Origin: Macrostomum hystrix
Lineage: Eukaryota; Platyhelminthes; Macrostomidae
Length of the DNA: 64,000 nt
Direction: 5' to 3'
Assembly: GCA_950097015.1 (NCBI GenBank)
Contig: CATNEN010000015.1
Location: 851,501-915,500 of the forward strand
Shown here: piece by piece, positions 36,101 through 48,400 of the stretch
Numbering within the stretch: position 1 is the stretch's first letter
Layout of the letters: each line of letters begins with the position of its first letter
Made by a program: the position numbers and the translations under genes
The notes under the pieces: model-generated
Databases searched by the model: none
What the model was told of the DNA's origin: nothing
The model's input: the letters and a program-made list of their open reading frames with translations, nothing else

Positions 36101-39100
36101 TAACTGTGCAAGTCTAACAGACAAAAATAGATTGCCTGATTTAATACCCTGCGTAAAAACAACTGATTATTTCAATTCTAACTGCAAACAAACTTTCTAC
36201 TTGCTTCGTACGAAAAAATTGTTTGACTCCCTGATCATATTCAGGGCAGCAAATAATGTGTCAGACAAGGCAGTACAGAATGTGTCAGACAAGGCAGTAC
36301 AGAATGTGTCAGACAAGGCAGTACAGAATGTGTCAGACAAGGCAGTACAGAATGTGTCAGACAAGGCAGTACAGAATGTGTCAGACAAGGCAGTACAGAA
36401 TGTGTCAGACAAGACTGTACAGAATGTGTCAGACAAGGCAGTACAGAATGTGTCAGACAAGGCAGTACAGAATGTGTCAGACAACACTGTACAGAATGTG
36501 TCAGACAAGACTGTACAGAATGTGTCAGACAAGGCAGTACAGAATGTGTCAGACAAGGCAGTACAGAATGTGTCAGACAACACTGTACAGAATGTGTCAG
36601 ACAAGACTGTACAGAATGTGTCAGACAAGGCAGTACAGAATGTGTCAGACAAGGCAGTACAGAATGTGTCAGACAAGACTGTACAGAATGTGTCAGACAA
36701 GGCAGTACAGAATGTGTCAGACAAGGCAGTACAGAATGTGTCAGACAACACTGTACAGAATGTGTCAGACAAGACTGTACAGAATATGTCAGACAATGCA
36801 GTACAGAATGTGTCAGACAAGACTGTACAGAATGTGTCAGACAAGGCAGTACAGAATGTGTCAGACAAGGCAGTACAGAATGTGTCAGACAAGACTGTAC
36901 AGAATGTGTCAGACAAGGCAGTACAGAATGTGTCAGACAAGGCAGTACAGAATGTGTCAGACAACACTGTACAGAATGTGTCAGACAAGACTGTACAGAA
37001 TATGTCAGACAAGACTGTACAGAATGTGTCAGACAATGCAGTACAGAATGTGTCAGACAAGACTGTACAGAATGTGTCAGACAATGCAGTACAGAATGTG
37101 TCAGACAAGACTGTACAGAATGTGTCAGGCAAGACAGTACAGAATGTGTCAGACAGAACTGACATTGCAGTGAAGAATAACCGTTGCCAAAGTCAGCTGC
37201 AGACAACGAGCATAACTCAGAGCCCTGAGTTAGAAGGCATAATTTCCGAGCCAGTCTGTCTGGCCACTTCCTGTTTCTGAGCACTCAAGCTGCGAGCAGC
37301 ATTCGCAAGCAGTTTTAAGAATGACTGCAATAAGTTTGGCCTGCTCAGTCGTGTGAACTGCCTTTTCTGATAATTGAAGCTAGCTAATCTACGCACAGTG
37401 CAATACCCAGGCTTTTCTGGGTCATTACTGAAGTGCACAGTGTACTTTGTACTCAACATTCATCAAAAACAGGCAGCATTCTAGCCAGCGAATCGCCAGA
37501 CACCTCCGTCTTTTGTGACGACGAGCAAACTAAGCAGCAGCAGCAGCAGCAGCGGTGGTTCAGTCAGCAGCAGAAACTGCCCATTGGCCAGTTAGTCCGC
37601 TTGTCGGACTATGCAGCATCCCTTGACCTTCCTCATCAGCAGCTCAGCCAGCTGGTTGCTCGCCTCTGCGAAGGCGGCAGCGTCGGAGCTTTCGTCAGAC
37701 GCGTGACTGGATCAGACGGATGCGGCAGCTGGTCCAGAAGGCGCTGCGCCCTACACCGAGCCGCCATGTTCGCCTTCTGCCTGCGCTGTCGGCAGCTGCC
37801 CGGCGACTGCCAGCACTGGCTACAGGTGTGGCTCTGGCCAGGCTTGGATGACAGCTTGGTCAATGGGATTATTGGGTTAGGATGTGAATCGGCTGAGATG
37901 AAATTCTAGGGAGATGAGTCCTCTGTGAAATGAGACCTCTGTGAGATGAGACATCTGTGGGAGGAGACCTTCGAGAGATGAGACGTCTGTGAGATGAGAC
38001 CTCTGTGAGATGAGACCTTTGTGAGATGAGAACTCTGTGAGATGAGACCTCTGTGAGATGAGAACTCTGTGAGATGAGACATCTGTGAGATGAAACATCT
38101 GTGGGAGGAGACCTTTGAGAGAGGAGACGTCTGTGAGATGAGACCTCTGTGAGATGAGACCTTTGTGAGATGAGAACTCTGTGAGATGAGACCTCTGTGA
38201 GATGAGAACTCTGTGAGATGAGACCTTTGTGAGATGAGAACTCTGTGAGATGAGACCTCTGTGAGACTGTGAGATGAGACCCCTGGGAGATGAGACCTCT
38301 GTGAGATGAGACCTTTGTGAGATAAGAACTCTGTGAGATGAGACCTTTGTGAGATGAGAACTCTGTGAGATGAGACCTCTGTGAGACTGTGAGATGAGAC
38401 CCCTGGGAGATGAGACCTCTGTGAGATGAGACCTCTGTGAGATGAGGCATCTGTGAGAGGAGACCTCTGTGAGATGAGATTCAGGCAAGAGCAGTTTCAG
38501 GTGAGAGTAGATTCAGGTGAGAGTAGATTCAGGTGAGAGTAGATTAGTGCAAAAGAGAACTCTATTTGGCACTCCGAGCATCTCCGTTCATTCCAAGGAG
38601 CTCGAGACGGCATTCGGGCGACACGCTTGGCTCACCGACGCCTGGCCGTTCGAGGACTCCGCGAGCGCGCACGGCGGAGTCGTTGGATCGGTGCCAGCGG
38701 CAGACGCGGTCCACTCCGGCGACCTGGCTTCGCCACCACCGTCCCCATCAGGACTGGAGTCACTGACAGCCGAGCACAGGTTCAACCTGGCCGCTTCCAC
38801 GCCTCTGTCACGGGCGCGGGCGAGTCTGCGCTCCCTGTACACCCGGCTGGCTTCCATGCGAGCCGAGCCCGGATCTGTTTTCCGCGAATGGGAAGCTCTG
38901 CAGGTGCGTCCTGGGAGGTCATTGGCTGCTCGCTGCTGTCTTGATGATGGTCATTATGATTCCAAGCCGGTCATTATGACTCCATACCGGTCATTATGAT
39001 CCCATGACGGTCATTATGATCCAATGACGGTCATTATGATCCAATGACGGTCATTATGATTCCATGACGGTCATTATGATCCCATGACGGTCATTATGAT

Positions 39101-39951
39101 CTAATGACGTTCATTATGATTCCATGACGGTCATTATGATCCCATGACGGTCATTATGATCCAATGACGGTCATTATGATTCCATGACGGTCATTATGAT
39201 CCCATGACGGTCATTATGATCTAATGACGTTCATTATGATTCCATGACGGTCATTATGATCCCATGACGGTCATTATGATTCCATGACGGTCATTATGAT
39301 CCCATGACGGTCATTATGATCTAATGACGGTCATTATGATCCCATGACGGTCATTATGATCCCATGACGGTCATTATGATCTAATGACGGTCATTATGAT
39401 CCAATGACGGTCATTATGGTCCTAGGGTAGTAATTATGAGCCCAAGGAATTGTTAATTGTATTCCATGGTAGTTATTACACTATTATCGTTTTTTAGTCT
39501 GTTTTTTATGATAGTTGTCATTATGATGCTTAAGTATGGAAAGATGGATGGAAGATGAAAAGCTTATCACGGTCTTCACGAACTTCTTCCTTCGCCGTCT
39601 CGCTGCCAGGCATTTAACGGCAGCCGAGGCGATGGCGACCTTCTGGAGGCTGCGGCCGCCCTCACCTTCCTCAGGGCGGCTGACTCATCCGTATCGACCA
39701 GTTCAGATGAGCACAGCCTGCTCACCAGCCAGCTCAAAGCTCGCCTCCTGTCAGCCGAGATACCGGACACTGAGGATGCTCAACTATTGGCCGACTCACT
39801 CGGTGTGCGCATCTGCCTACTCAGAGTAGCTGCGGCGGCAGTTCTGGAGCCAGTGATCTTCGAGCCCGGCAACTCGGCGACCCCTGCGCATCCCGAGCTG
39901 ACTCTCATTACCGAGCCCAACAACGGTTGCTATGCAGTGCTGATCGCATAG
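33182..39951 (+). CDS. OTULIN-family (peptidase C101) transmembrane protein, predicted pseudo-deubiquitinase
   Basis: Exons 33182-33703, 33786-34284, 34373-35248, 37473-37825, 38556-38903 and 39610-39951 join with matching phases to give 979 residues. Residues about 10-36 and 53-78 are hydrophobic membrane segments. A Cys/Gly run follows near 125-137, then a long acidic, Ser-rich linker. From about residue 640 the C-terminal 340 residues follow the order of OTULIN/OTULINL landmarks: AFVRRV and RCALHRAAMFAF (family: IRRV, CALRATLFQA), ELETAFGRHAWLTDAWPFED, RASLRSLYTRLASMRAEP, GDLLEAAAALTFLRAAD, DTEDAQLLADSLGVRICLLRV and ELTLITEPNNGCYAVLIA. Cys724 sits at the nucleophile position, but the preceding Gly-Asp-Asn-Tyr is absent. 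In the final motif His and Asn are replaced by Cys973 and Ala. Human OTULIN cleaves Met1-linked ubiquitin, whereas OTULINL is membrane-bound and inactive. This architecture resembles OTULINL. Weak points: the acceptor at 38555 has no pyrimidine tract, and the true 5' end is uncertain. Confidence 0.75.
35335..35685. repeat. 20-bp minisatellite in OTULIN-like intron 3
   Basis: The unit is gtttgagtcgttacagaagc. Copies near the donor are diverged ('ttttgagtcgttctagaagc') and become uniform downstream. The intron's own donor reads gtgagtcggttt, which shares 'gagtcg' with the unit. Confidence 0.95.
35686..36240. other. Unique AT-rich part of OTULIN-like intron 3
   Basis: This is about 550 bp of non-repetitive intronic sequence between two unrelated arrays. 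I see no feature in it. Confidence 0.6.
36250..37160. repeat. 24-bp minisatellite in OTULIN-like intron 3
   Basis: The unit is 'aatgtgtcagacaaggcagt' plus acag (24 bp). Variants 'aagactgt', 'aacactgt' and 'aatgcagt' recur in blocks. The period is a multiple of three, so ORFs of 300-400 residues exist in several frames on both strands. The array lies 300 bp upstream of the acceptor at 37472. Confidence 0.96.
37900..38546. repeat. 15-bp minisatellite in OTULIN-like intron 4
   Basis: The unit is about 15 bp, tgtgagatgagacct, with 'agaact' and 'cct/ttt' variants and occasional 9-bp slips. It extends almost to the acceptor at 38555, where the final units read 'aggtgagagtagattc'. The acceptor lies at the array edge and lacks a good pyrimidine tract. 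Confidence 0.94.
38945..39440. repeat. 20-bp minisatellite in OTULIN-like intron 5
   Basis: The unit is cggtcattatgatcccatga with 'ccaatga', 'tccatga' and 'ctaatgacgt' variants, in a 706-bp intron. Confidence 0.96.
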
Positions 39952-40234
39952 CAACTACGATTCTATGCATCCCCGAACCCCCCCCCCAATTGGTCCCGCC
40001 TGAAAGTTTCTATTTTTTAGTATTGAACAGCATTCGGCCCACACTGTCTTTGACCTCATATTTCTGCTATGTTCGGTTCCTGTTACTGCAGTGCTGTAGG
40101 CACTTCTCATGTGTATTCAAATGCATTCTCTAGGTTCGCGCCTGTGTTAGATTATTTTCTTTAGTTTATAGTTCATTGCTAGCTTTAGGGTTTTCACAAA
40201 TTTTACCTTATCGACTGACTAGTTAATAGATTTG

Positions 40235-42970
40235 GATTCCTAAACTGGTTTCCCAGCTGATTTAGATTCCCAAACAGGTTTCACAGCTGATTTGGATTCC
40301 CAAACAGGTTTCCCAGCTGATTTGGATTCCCAAACAGGTTTCCCAGCTGATTTAGATTCCCAAACAGGTTTCCCAGCTGATTTGGATTCCCAAATTGTTT
40401 TCCAAACTGTTTTGGATTCCCAAACAGGTTTCCCAACTGATTTGGATTCCCAAACAGGTTTCCCAGCTGATTTGGATTCCCAAACAGGTTTCCCAGCTGA
40501 TTTAGATTCCCAAACAGGTTTCCCAGCTGATTTGGATTCCCAAACAGGTTTCCCAGCTGATTTGGATTCCCAAATTGTTTTCCCAACTGTTTTGGATTCC
40601 CAAACAGGTTTCCCAACTGATTTGGATTCCCAAACAGGTTTCCCAGCTGATTTAGATTCCCAAACAGGTTTCCCAACTGATTTGGATTCCCAAACAGGTT
40701 TCCCAGCTGATTTGGATTCCCAAACAGGTTTCCCAGCTGATTTGGATTCCCAAATTGTTTTCCCAACTGATTTGGATTTCCAAACAGGTTTCCCAGCTGA
40801 TTTAGATTCCCAAACAGGTTTCCCAGCTGATTTGGATTCCCAAACAGGTTTCCCAGCTGATTTAGATTCCCAAACAGGTTTCCCAGCTGATTTAGACTCC
40901 CAAACAGGTTTCCCAGCTGATTTGGATTCCCAAACAGGTTTCCCAGCTGATTTGGATTCCCAAACAGGTTTCCCAACTGATTTGGATTCCCAAACAGGTT
41001 TCCCAGCTGATTTGGATTCCCAAACAGGTTTCCCAGCTGATTTAGATTCCCAAACAGGTTTCCCAGCTGATTTAGATTCCCAAACAGGTTTCCCAGCTGA
41101 TTTGGATTCCCAAACAGGTTTCCCAGCTGATTTGGATTCCCAAATTGTTTTCCCAACTGTTTTGGATTCCCAAACAGGTTTCCCAACTGATTTGGATTCC
41201 CAAACAGGTTTCCCAGCTGATTTAGATTCCCAAACAGGTTTCCCAACTGATTTGGATTCCCAAACAGGTTTCCCAGCTGATTTGGATTCCCAAACAGGTT
41301 TCCCAGCTGATTTGGATTCCCAAATTGTTTTCCCAACTGATTTGGATTTCCAAACAGGTTTCCCAGCTGATTTAGATTCCCAAACAGGTTTCCCAGCTGA
41401 TTTGGATTCCCAAATTGTTTTCCCAACTGTTTTGGATTCCCAAACAGGTTTCCCAACTGATTTGGATTCCCAAACAGGTTTCCCAGCTGATTTAGATTCC
41501 CAAACAGGTTTCCCAACTGATTTGGATTCCCAAACAGGTTTCCCAGCTGATTTGGATTCCCAAACAGGTTTCCCAGCTGATTTGGATTCCCAAATTGTTT
41601 TCCCAACTGATTTGGATTTCCAAACAGGTTTCCCAGCTGATTTAGATTCCCAAACAGGTTTCCCAGCTGATTTGGATTCCCAAACAGGTTTCCCAGCTGA
41701 TTTAGATTCCCAAACAGGTTTCCCAGCTGATTTAGACTCCCAAACAGGTTTCCCAGCTGATTTGGATTCCCAAACAGGTTTCCCAGCTGATTTGGATTCC
41801 CAAACAGGTTTCCCAACTGATTTGGATTCCCAAACAGGTTTCCCAGCTGATTTGGATTCCCAAACAGGTTTCCCAGCTGATTTAGATTCCCAAACAGGTT
41901 TCCCAGCTGATTTAGATTCCCAAACAGGTTTCCCAGCTGATTTGGATTCCCAAACAGGTTTCCCAGCTGATTTGGATTCCCAAATTGTTTTCCCAACTGT
42001 TTTGGATTCCCAAACAGGTTTCCCAACTGATTTGGATTCCCAAACAGGTTTCCCAGCTGATTTAGATTCCCAAACAGGTTTCCCAACTGATTTGGATTCC
42101 CAAACAGGTTTCCCAGCTGATTTGGATTCCCAAACAGGTTTCCCAGCTGATTTGGATTCCCAAATTGTTTTCCCAACTGATTTGGATTTCCAAACAGGTT
42201 TCCCAGCTGATTTAGATTCCCAAACAGGTTTCCCAGCTGATTTGGATTCCCAAACAGGTTTCCCAGCTGATTTAGATTCCCAAACAGGTTTCCCAGCTGA
42301 TTTAGACTCCCAAACAGGTTTCCCAGCTGATTTGGATTCCCAAACAGGTTTCCCAGCTGATTTAGATTCCCAAACAGGTTTCCCAGCTGATTTAGACTCC
42401 CAAACAGGTTTCCCAGCTGATTTGGATTCCCAAACAGGTTTCCCAGCTGATTTGGATTCCCAAACAGGTTTCCCAACTGATTTGGATTCCCAAACAGGTT
42501 TCCCAGCTGATTTGGATTCCCAAACAGGTTTCCCAGCTGATTTGGATTCCCAAACAGGTTTCCCAGCTGATTTAGATTCCCAAACAGGTTTCCCAGCTGA
42601 TTTGGATTCCCAAACAGGTTTCCCAGCTGATTTGGATTCCCAAATTGTTTTCCCAACTGTTTTGGATTCCCAAACAGGTTTCCCAACTGATTTGGATTCC
42701 CAAACAGGTTTCCCAGCTGATTTAGATTCCCAAACAGGTTTCCCAACTGATTTGGATTCCCAAACAGGTTTCCCAGCTGATTTGGATTCCCAAACAGGTT
42801 TCCCAGCTGATTTGGATTCCCAAATTGTTTTCCCAACTGATTTGGATTTCCAAACAGGTTTCCCAGCTGATTTAGATTCCCAAACAGGTTTCCCAGCTGA
42901 TTTGGATTCCCAAACAGGTTTCCCAGCTGATTTGGATTCCCAAACAGGTTTCCCAGCCGATTTGGATTCC
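40235..42970. repeat. 2.7-kb satellite of 30-bp units with higher-order repeats
   Basis: About 90 units of exactly 30 bp run in near-perfect register. Each has the parts 'tttggattcccaaacagg' and 'tttcccagctga'. Marker variants ('caaattgttttcccaactgt' and 'gatttggatttccaaacagg') recur at fixed spacing, which shows duplication of larger blocks. The exact multiple-of-three period leaves both strands open for about 900 codons. I treat these frames as non-genic. The array lies 3' of the OTULIN-like gene. Confidence 0.97.
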
Positions 42971-44630
42971 TAGGCAGGCTTACAAGCGCCATTTTAAGAC
43001 TAAAAGTAGAATTAAAGTTTTCCCAAAGTCTAGCAGACGTGACCCTACCATTTCAGAATTATTATTTAAATTATAAATTAGTGTTCTCAATATATTTTCT
43101 TGAAAGCCATTAGTCTTCCTTGCTCATAATGATGTTGAGCTCAAAAACGCTGCACTGCTGAGAATGGTCAGCTATTAATGAAAGCATTTTAAGCAGAAAA
43201 AGTCGGTATTTATCCCACAACTGAATCAAATGTTTTAGCTCACATTTCCTAGTACTCTCATGGACTCAAACTCAATTTTCTGGCTCCTAATAATAACTTG
43301 AGCACATTGGCCACATTCCAGCTGTCTGCTTTACCATCGAAATGTCTGTTTATTTAATATACTTTCAAACTAGCACTCGTGACTACTAGTGCTGCTGTCA
43401 GTTTGCAAGTAGTATCTGTTTTAATTGATTTTCTATATCCCATTACAGTTTATGTTTTTCACCTATTTCCAGTGTTCACAGCTGAGTTAGTTTATTGTGT
43501 TGTCATGGCATCGAATTATGTGAACATTACTAATAATAATAGTATAATAGTCATAATAATCCATGTAATTTACTGCACTGTTTGCTTATAGAGTGATGCT
43601 AGACATTTCTGATAGAATAAAATCACTTATTTCTGGCTGTAGTTATGCTGTTGTGTATAAATTGCTTTTACAATAGCAGAAGAAATATAAATATACACGT
43701 TATATCCGTTTCTATTTCATACTTTGTCTCATCTACAGTGTCTTCGTGTTTTTTGTCCTTGTCTGTGGACAGTTTGTTAATTTGCTCGATACATCAAATA
43801 GACATTGTTTGAAAATAAAATATTGAAAAATTAAGTAGAAAATTATGTGCAATTGACACTACTCGATGCACGACAGTTGGAGTTTTATAGCAGTTAATTT
43901 CCGGATTGTTTAAAAGTACAACAAAATATGGACATTGTTTCGTGTTTGGAAAAAATGTCTCTCCTCCACAGATTTAGGTGCTAATTCGCCAACAATGTAT
44001 CTTGGCTGTTTGCAAATATTTTTAAACCTATCTTAAGGCTGTTAAGTTGATTTGTGTTTGTTCCGTATTGGCTAATTATACATTTCCCAGTCAGTGTGCT
44101 ACTTACAGTAGTGTTATCAGTTTTTGTTATTTATTACTTACCGTTTTTTCACACTATTCAGTCTCATTTTTATCTGCAAAGGATTTTCTTGACAATTGAT
44201 CTTCTTAGTTTATATTTTTACTGACGGCCATATCAATAAAATATTATGTTTACAAGCTGGTTGGTGTACGTCTTATTGACTAATCAGCGATTGTAGAATC
44301 CATGGCTTGACCCACTGTTACCCCAACTAAACTGAACAATGCGTGATAATTTCCTGCTTGTCCATTTGTTATTGGTCTCATTGACGTGAGTTCTAATTCA
44401 GTTTTCTAACTTGAATATCCAGTCCTAGTTTAATATGCTCGATACTCACTGTTCTGGTGCTTTCTTCTATTTTATAAGTAAGTGTCGATTTGATTTTTTA
44501 CCTGCTATCAAAATCACTACGACTGCACCGCTCGTGTCTTAAATCTAATTGTATTCGGTTTTTTATTAAATGTATCTTCTTCTGCATTTCATTTCAGCTT
44601 TCCAATTGTGTATAGACGTAGGAGTTTTTA
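42971..44630. other. AT-rich intergenic DNA
   Basis: This unique AT-rich sequence contains several AATAAA motifs on the plus strand, for example near 43616, 43816 and 44236. It has no convincing ORF. The missing first exon of the HEAT-repeat gene may lie here or further upstream, but I could not identify it. Confidence 0.55.
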
Positions 44631-44639
44631 TCGGGTAAA

Positions 44640-45225
44640 TATAAGTAGTCTAATTAGGTTGACATGGGTAGTCTAATTAGGTAGAAATTGGTAGTCTAAT
44701 TAGGTAGGCATGGGTAGTCTAATTAGGTTGACATGGGTAGTCTAATTAGGTAGGCATGGGTAGTCTAATTAGGTAGGCATGGGTAGTCTAATTAGGTAGG
44801 CATGGGTAGTCTAATTAGGTAGAAATGGGTAGTCTAATTAGGTAGAAATTGGTAGTCTAATTAGGTAGGCATGGGTAGTCTAATTAGGTTGACATGGGTA
44901 GTCTAATTAGGTAGGCATGGGTAGTCTAATTAGGTAGGCATGGGTAGTCTAATTAGGTAGGCATGGGTAGTCTAATTAGGTAGAAATGGGTAGTCTAATT
45001 AGGTAGGCATGGGTAGTCTAATTAGGTAGGCATGGGTAGTCTAATTAGGTAGAAATGGGTAGTCTAATTAGTTAGGCATGGGTAGTCTAATTAGGTTGGC
45101 ATGGGTAGTCTAATTAGGTTGACATGGGTATTCTAATTAGGTAGGCATGGGTAGTCTAATTAGGTAGGCATGGGTAGTCTAATTAGGTAGGCATGAGTGA
45201 GTAGTCTAATTAGGTAGACATAGGC
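44640..45225. repeat. 23-bp minisatellite upstream of the HEAT-repeat exons
   Basis: The unit is 'gggtagtctaattaggtagg' plus cat, with 'ttgacat' and 'agaaat' variants. It lies about 190 bp before the first identified HEAT-gene exon and is probably intronic in that gene, like the other arrays. Confidence 0.95.
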
Positions 45226-45415
45226 TATTTAAAAAAAATTGATTACGAAGTCATTTCTAGACATTCGATACATGGGATGATGGGAAGACAGGGATGATGA
45301 TAGGATAATGGGATAAAATGGGATATGGGATATCATTATTGGATTATCGGATAGAAAATGTAGGTTTATAAGGACCGGTTTTTGACTGGTGCATAAGTTG
45401 AGCTGCTTCTCGCAG

Positions 45416-48400
45416 CTAGTAGACACCATCAGCAGCAGCAGCCGCCTGATTTTCCCATTCAAGGAGGTGGATCATCATCAGTGCAATAGCAGCTTGCCAG
45501 CAGGAGACAACGAGCTGACTGCCAGCCTCGATGACCTCTGCGCCGCCACCAAGTTGGAGCGAGACCGCTCGGAGACTGCGGTTCAAGCATCCCTAGCAAC
45601 CGGGTCCGACACGGCCCTAGCAACCGTGTCGACCTGGCTAGATGCGAAATGGCAGGCCCTGGACTCGAATGAGTTCAAGCCAGAGGCCTGGGAGCACAGG
45701 TTCGGCTGCCTTCGTGCCAGCCAGCTGCTCATGCAGCGGCACCAGCAGCTGCCATCCGCTGGCCCAGACTCGATTCCCACTGGCCTGCTTCGTCGACACC
45801 TTCAGCGAGCTGTTCCGCTGCTCAGCGATGCGGAATTTCGCGTTCGCGTTGCCAGCGGCGAGTGCGTCGGTGAAATCTGCCGGCTGCAGGGCGTCTGTAG
45901 CCGAGGCGAGGGCGACGGTGGCAATTTTTTCATCGACCTGCTGCGCCCCCTGATCCTGGCCGGCATTCGGGACAATCTGGAACGAGTGGCCGCTGCCGCA
46001 GCCGCCGCAGACGCCGCCGGCGTCGACTCGCCCGGAGGTTCACCGTCGGTGTCGCGGCCTGACAGCCCGTCGCCGATGGAGCAGCAGCGTGATAAAGAGG
46101 CCATCTTTCACGACACGGCCGGCTGGAAGAATTTGGAGACCTGGATGCGCTGCCTGCTCTGTGTGGTCAACGGGTCAGTGGGTCAGGAGTGGGAGTACGT
46201 CATGTGGATCAGAATCGGTAGGTAGGGATGAGAATCCGTAGGTAGGGATGAGAATCCGTAGGTAGGGATGAGAATCCGTAGGTAGGGATGGGAATCCGTA
46301 GGTAGCGATGAGAATCCGTAGGTAGGGATGGGAATCCGTAGGTAGCGATGAGAATCCGTAGGTAGCGATGAGAATCCGTAGGTAGCGATGAGAATCCGTA
46401 GGTAGGGATGGGAATCCGTAGGTAGGGATGAGAATCCGTAGGTAGGGATGAGAATCCGTAGGTAGGGATGGGAATCCGTAGGTAGCGATGAGAATCCGTA
46501 GGTAGCGATGAGAATCCGTAGGTAGGGATGAGAATCCGTAGGTAGGGATGGGAATCCGTAGGTAGCGATGAGAATCCGTAGGTAGGGATGAGAATCCGTA
46601 GGTAGCGATGAGAATCCGTAGGTAGGGATGAGAATCCGTAGGTAGGGATGAGAATCCGTAGGTAGGGATGGGAATCCGTAGGTAGCGATGAGAATCCGTA
46701 GGTAGGGATGAGAATCCGTAGGTAGGGATGAGAATCCGTAGGTAGGGATGAGAATCCGTAGGTAGGGATGGGAATCCGTAGGTAGCGATGAGAATCCGTA
46801 GGTAGGGATGAGAATCCGTAGGTAGGGATGGGAATCCGTAGGTAGCGATGATAATCCGTAGGGATGAGAACTTAAAGGGGATTTTACTGCTCAACTTGTC
46901 ACCCGGCCCCGTCAGCTACGGCTCCAGATTTGCCAGCCTCCTTGACGACGAGCTGCTGGAGCTGGTGTTCAGCACCCTGCGACACACCAACCGATTCGTC
47001 CGCGAGACCGGCTTCCAGGTGCTGGCCGCCGTGTCCAGCGGAGACGCCGCCCCAGTCGGCTGCCGCGTCCGCATCGCTGAGCAGCTGGCCAGAGGCCTCT
47101 CGGACAACTGGAGCCAGGTGAGAATGGCCGCCAGCCAGGCAGCCAGGAACTTCTTGATGAAGTATGTCCAGGACGAGGCCAGGCCGCCTCCGCCAGAGAT
47201 TCAACACCTGCTGGTGGCTCCGCTGTGCCTGAATCGCTACTACATGGCCGAGGGTGTTCGACTGTTCAACCAGGAGACCTGGCGACTGCTCACCACAGTT
47301 ATTGAAGGCCGCCTGCTGGTTGGCCAGAACATTGACCAGGTGGTGCAGTTCTATGTGCTGCAGTCTGGCGCTGATAATCACGCTGTTAGAGAGGCCGCCT
47401 GCGCCTGCATTGCCGAGCTGGGCTACAAGGTGAGGGGCTGGACTGCTGTTCTGAATAGGGGATCACAGGAACATGTTAGACAGGAACCTGTTAGACAGGA
47501 ACCTGTTAGACAGGAACCTGTTAGACAGGAACCTGTTAGACAGGAACCTGTTAGACGAGAACCTGTTAGACAGGAACCTGCTAGATAGCTACCTATTAAA
47601 ACGTTCTGAAAGATGTTCTGTGTTTATTAGTGAGTTGTCATTAGGTGTACCAGTTGTTCGTTAAACTCTGACTGCGGATCTTATCATAGTCGACCTTCAT
47701 TTGACCCCATGGACTGCAGGTTGAGCCCGCTCTGGTGCAGCCTCACGTGCCCCAGCTCTACGCGGCTCTGCTCGCCTGCTTCGACGACGACAGCTGGCCC
47801 GTCCGCGACGCCGCCTGCATCGCCTGCGGCCGCTTCGCCGGCGCGCATCCCGCAGACACCGCCGCGATGCTGGACCGCCTGCTGCCGCTGTTCCTGGCCA
47901 ACCTGCACGACAGCGTGCCCTCCGTGCGCCAGGGAGCCGCTGCTTCCATGCGCAGCCTGGTTGACAGCCTGTTGCCTAGCAACCCCGGCCTAGCCGACAC
48001 CGTCCTGTCCGAACTGTCTGCCGGCCTCTCCAAGACGGCCAGCCAGCCCGAGTCCAGCTCGCGCGCCTCGGGTCTGTCCGCTGAGCCCGCACTGTTCGGC
48101 GTGGCGGCTGCCAAACGCATTCGCGACAATGACGAGGAGCTGCACACCAATAAGACCATGTACTCTTGCGGCTCCCTGGCACCCAAGATGTCCAGAGGCG
48201 GCGGTGGCTGCTCCAATCACAGCTTCCGCAGGCCGGCCGAGCCCTGGGAGATCGCCGACGGCAGCGTCCACCTCCTCGCTGAGCTCAGCGACCTGCCGCA
48301 GCTCAAGCCGCGACTGGCCGAGCTCCTGCTCGCGCTGGCCACCGCTACCACCCACAGGTTGGCTGCTGCACCCTCCTGTGTGCTCACCTGACTCACCTGT

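Noticed and set aside
36081-37284. Several 300-400 residue ORFs of 8-residue repeats on both strands
   Set aside because: These are frames of the 24-bp minisatellite inside an intron of the OTULIN-like gene.
40281-42992. ORFs of about 900 codons on both strands
   Set aside because: They arise because a 30-bp unit without stops repeats in register. Both strands and all copies are equally open, with no codon bias or flanking gene structure.
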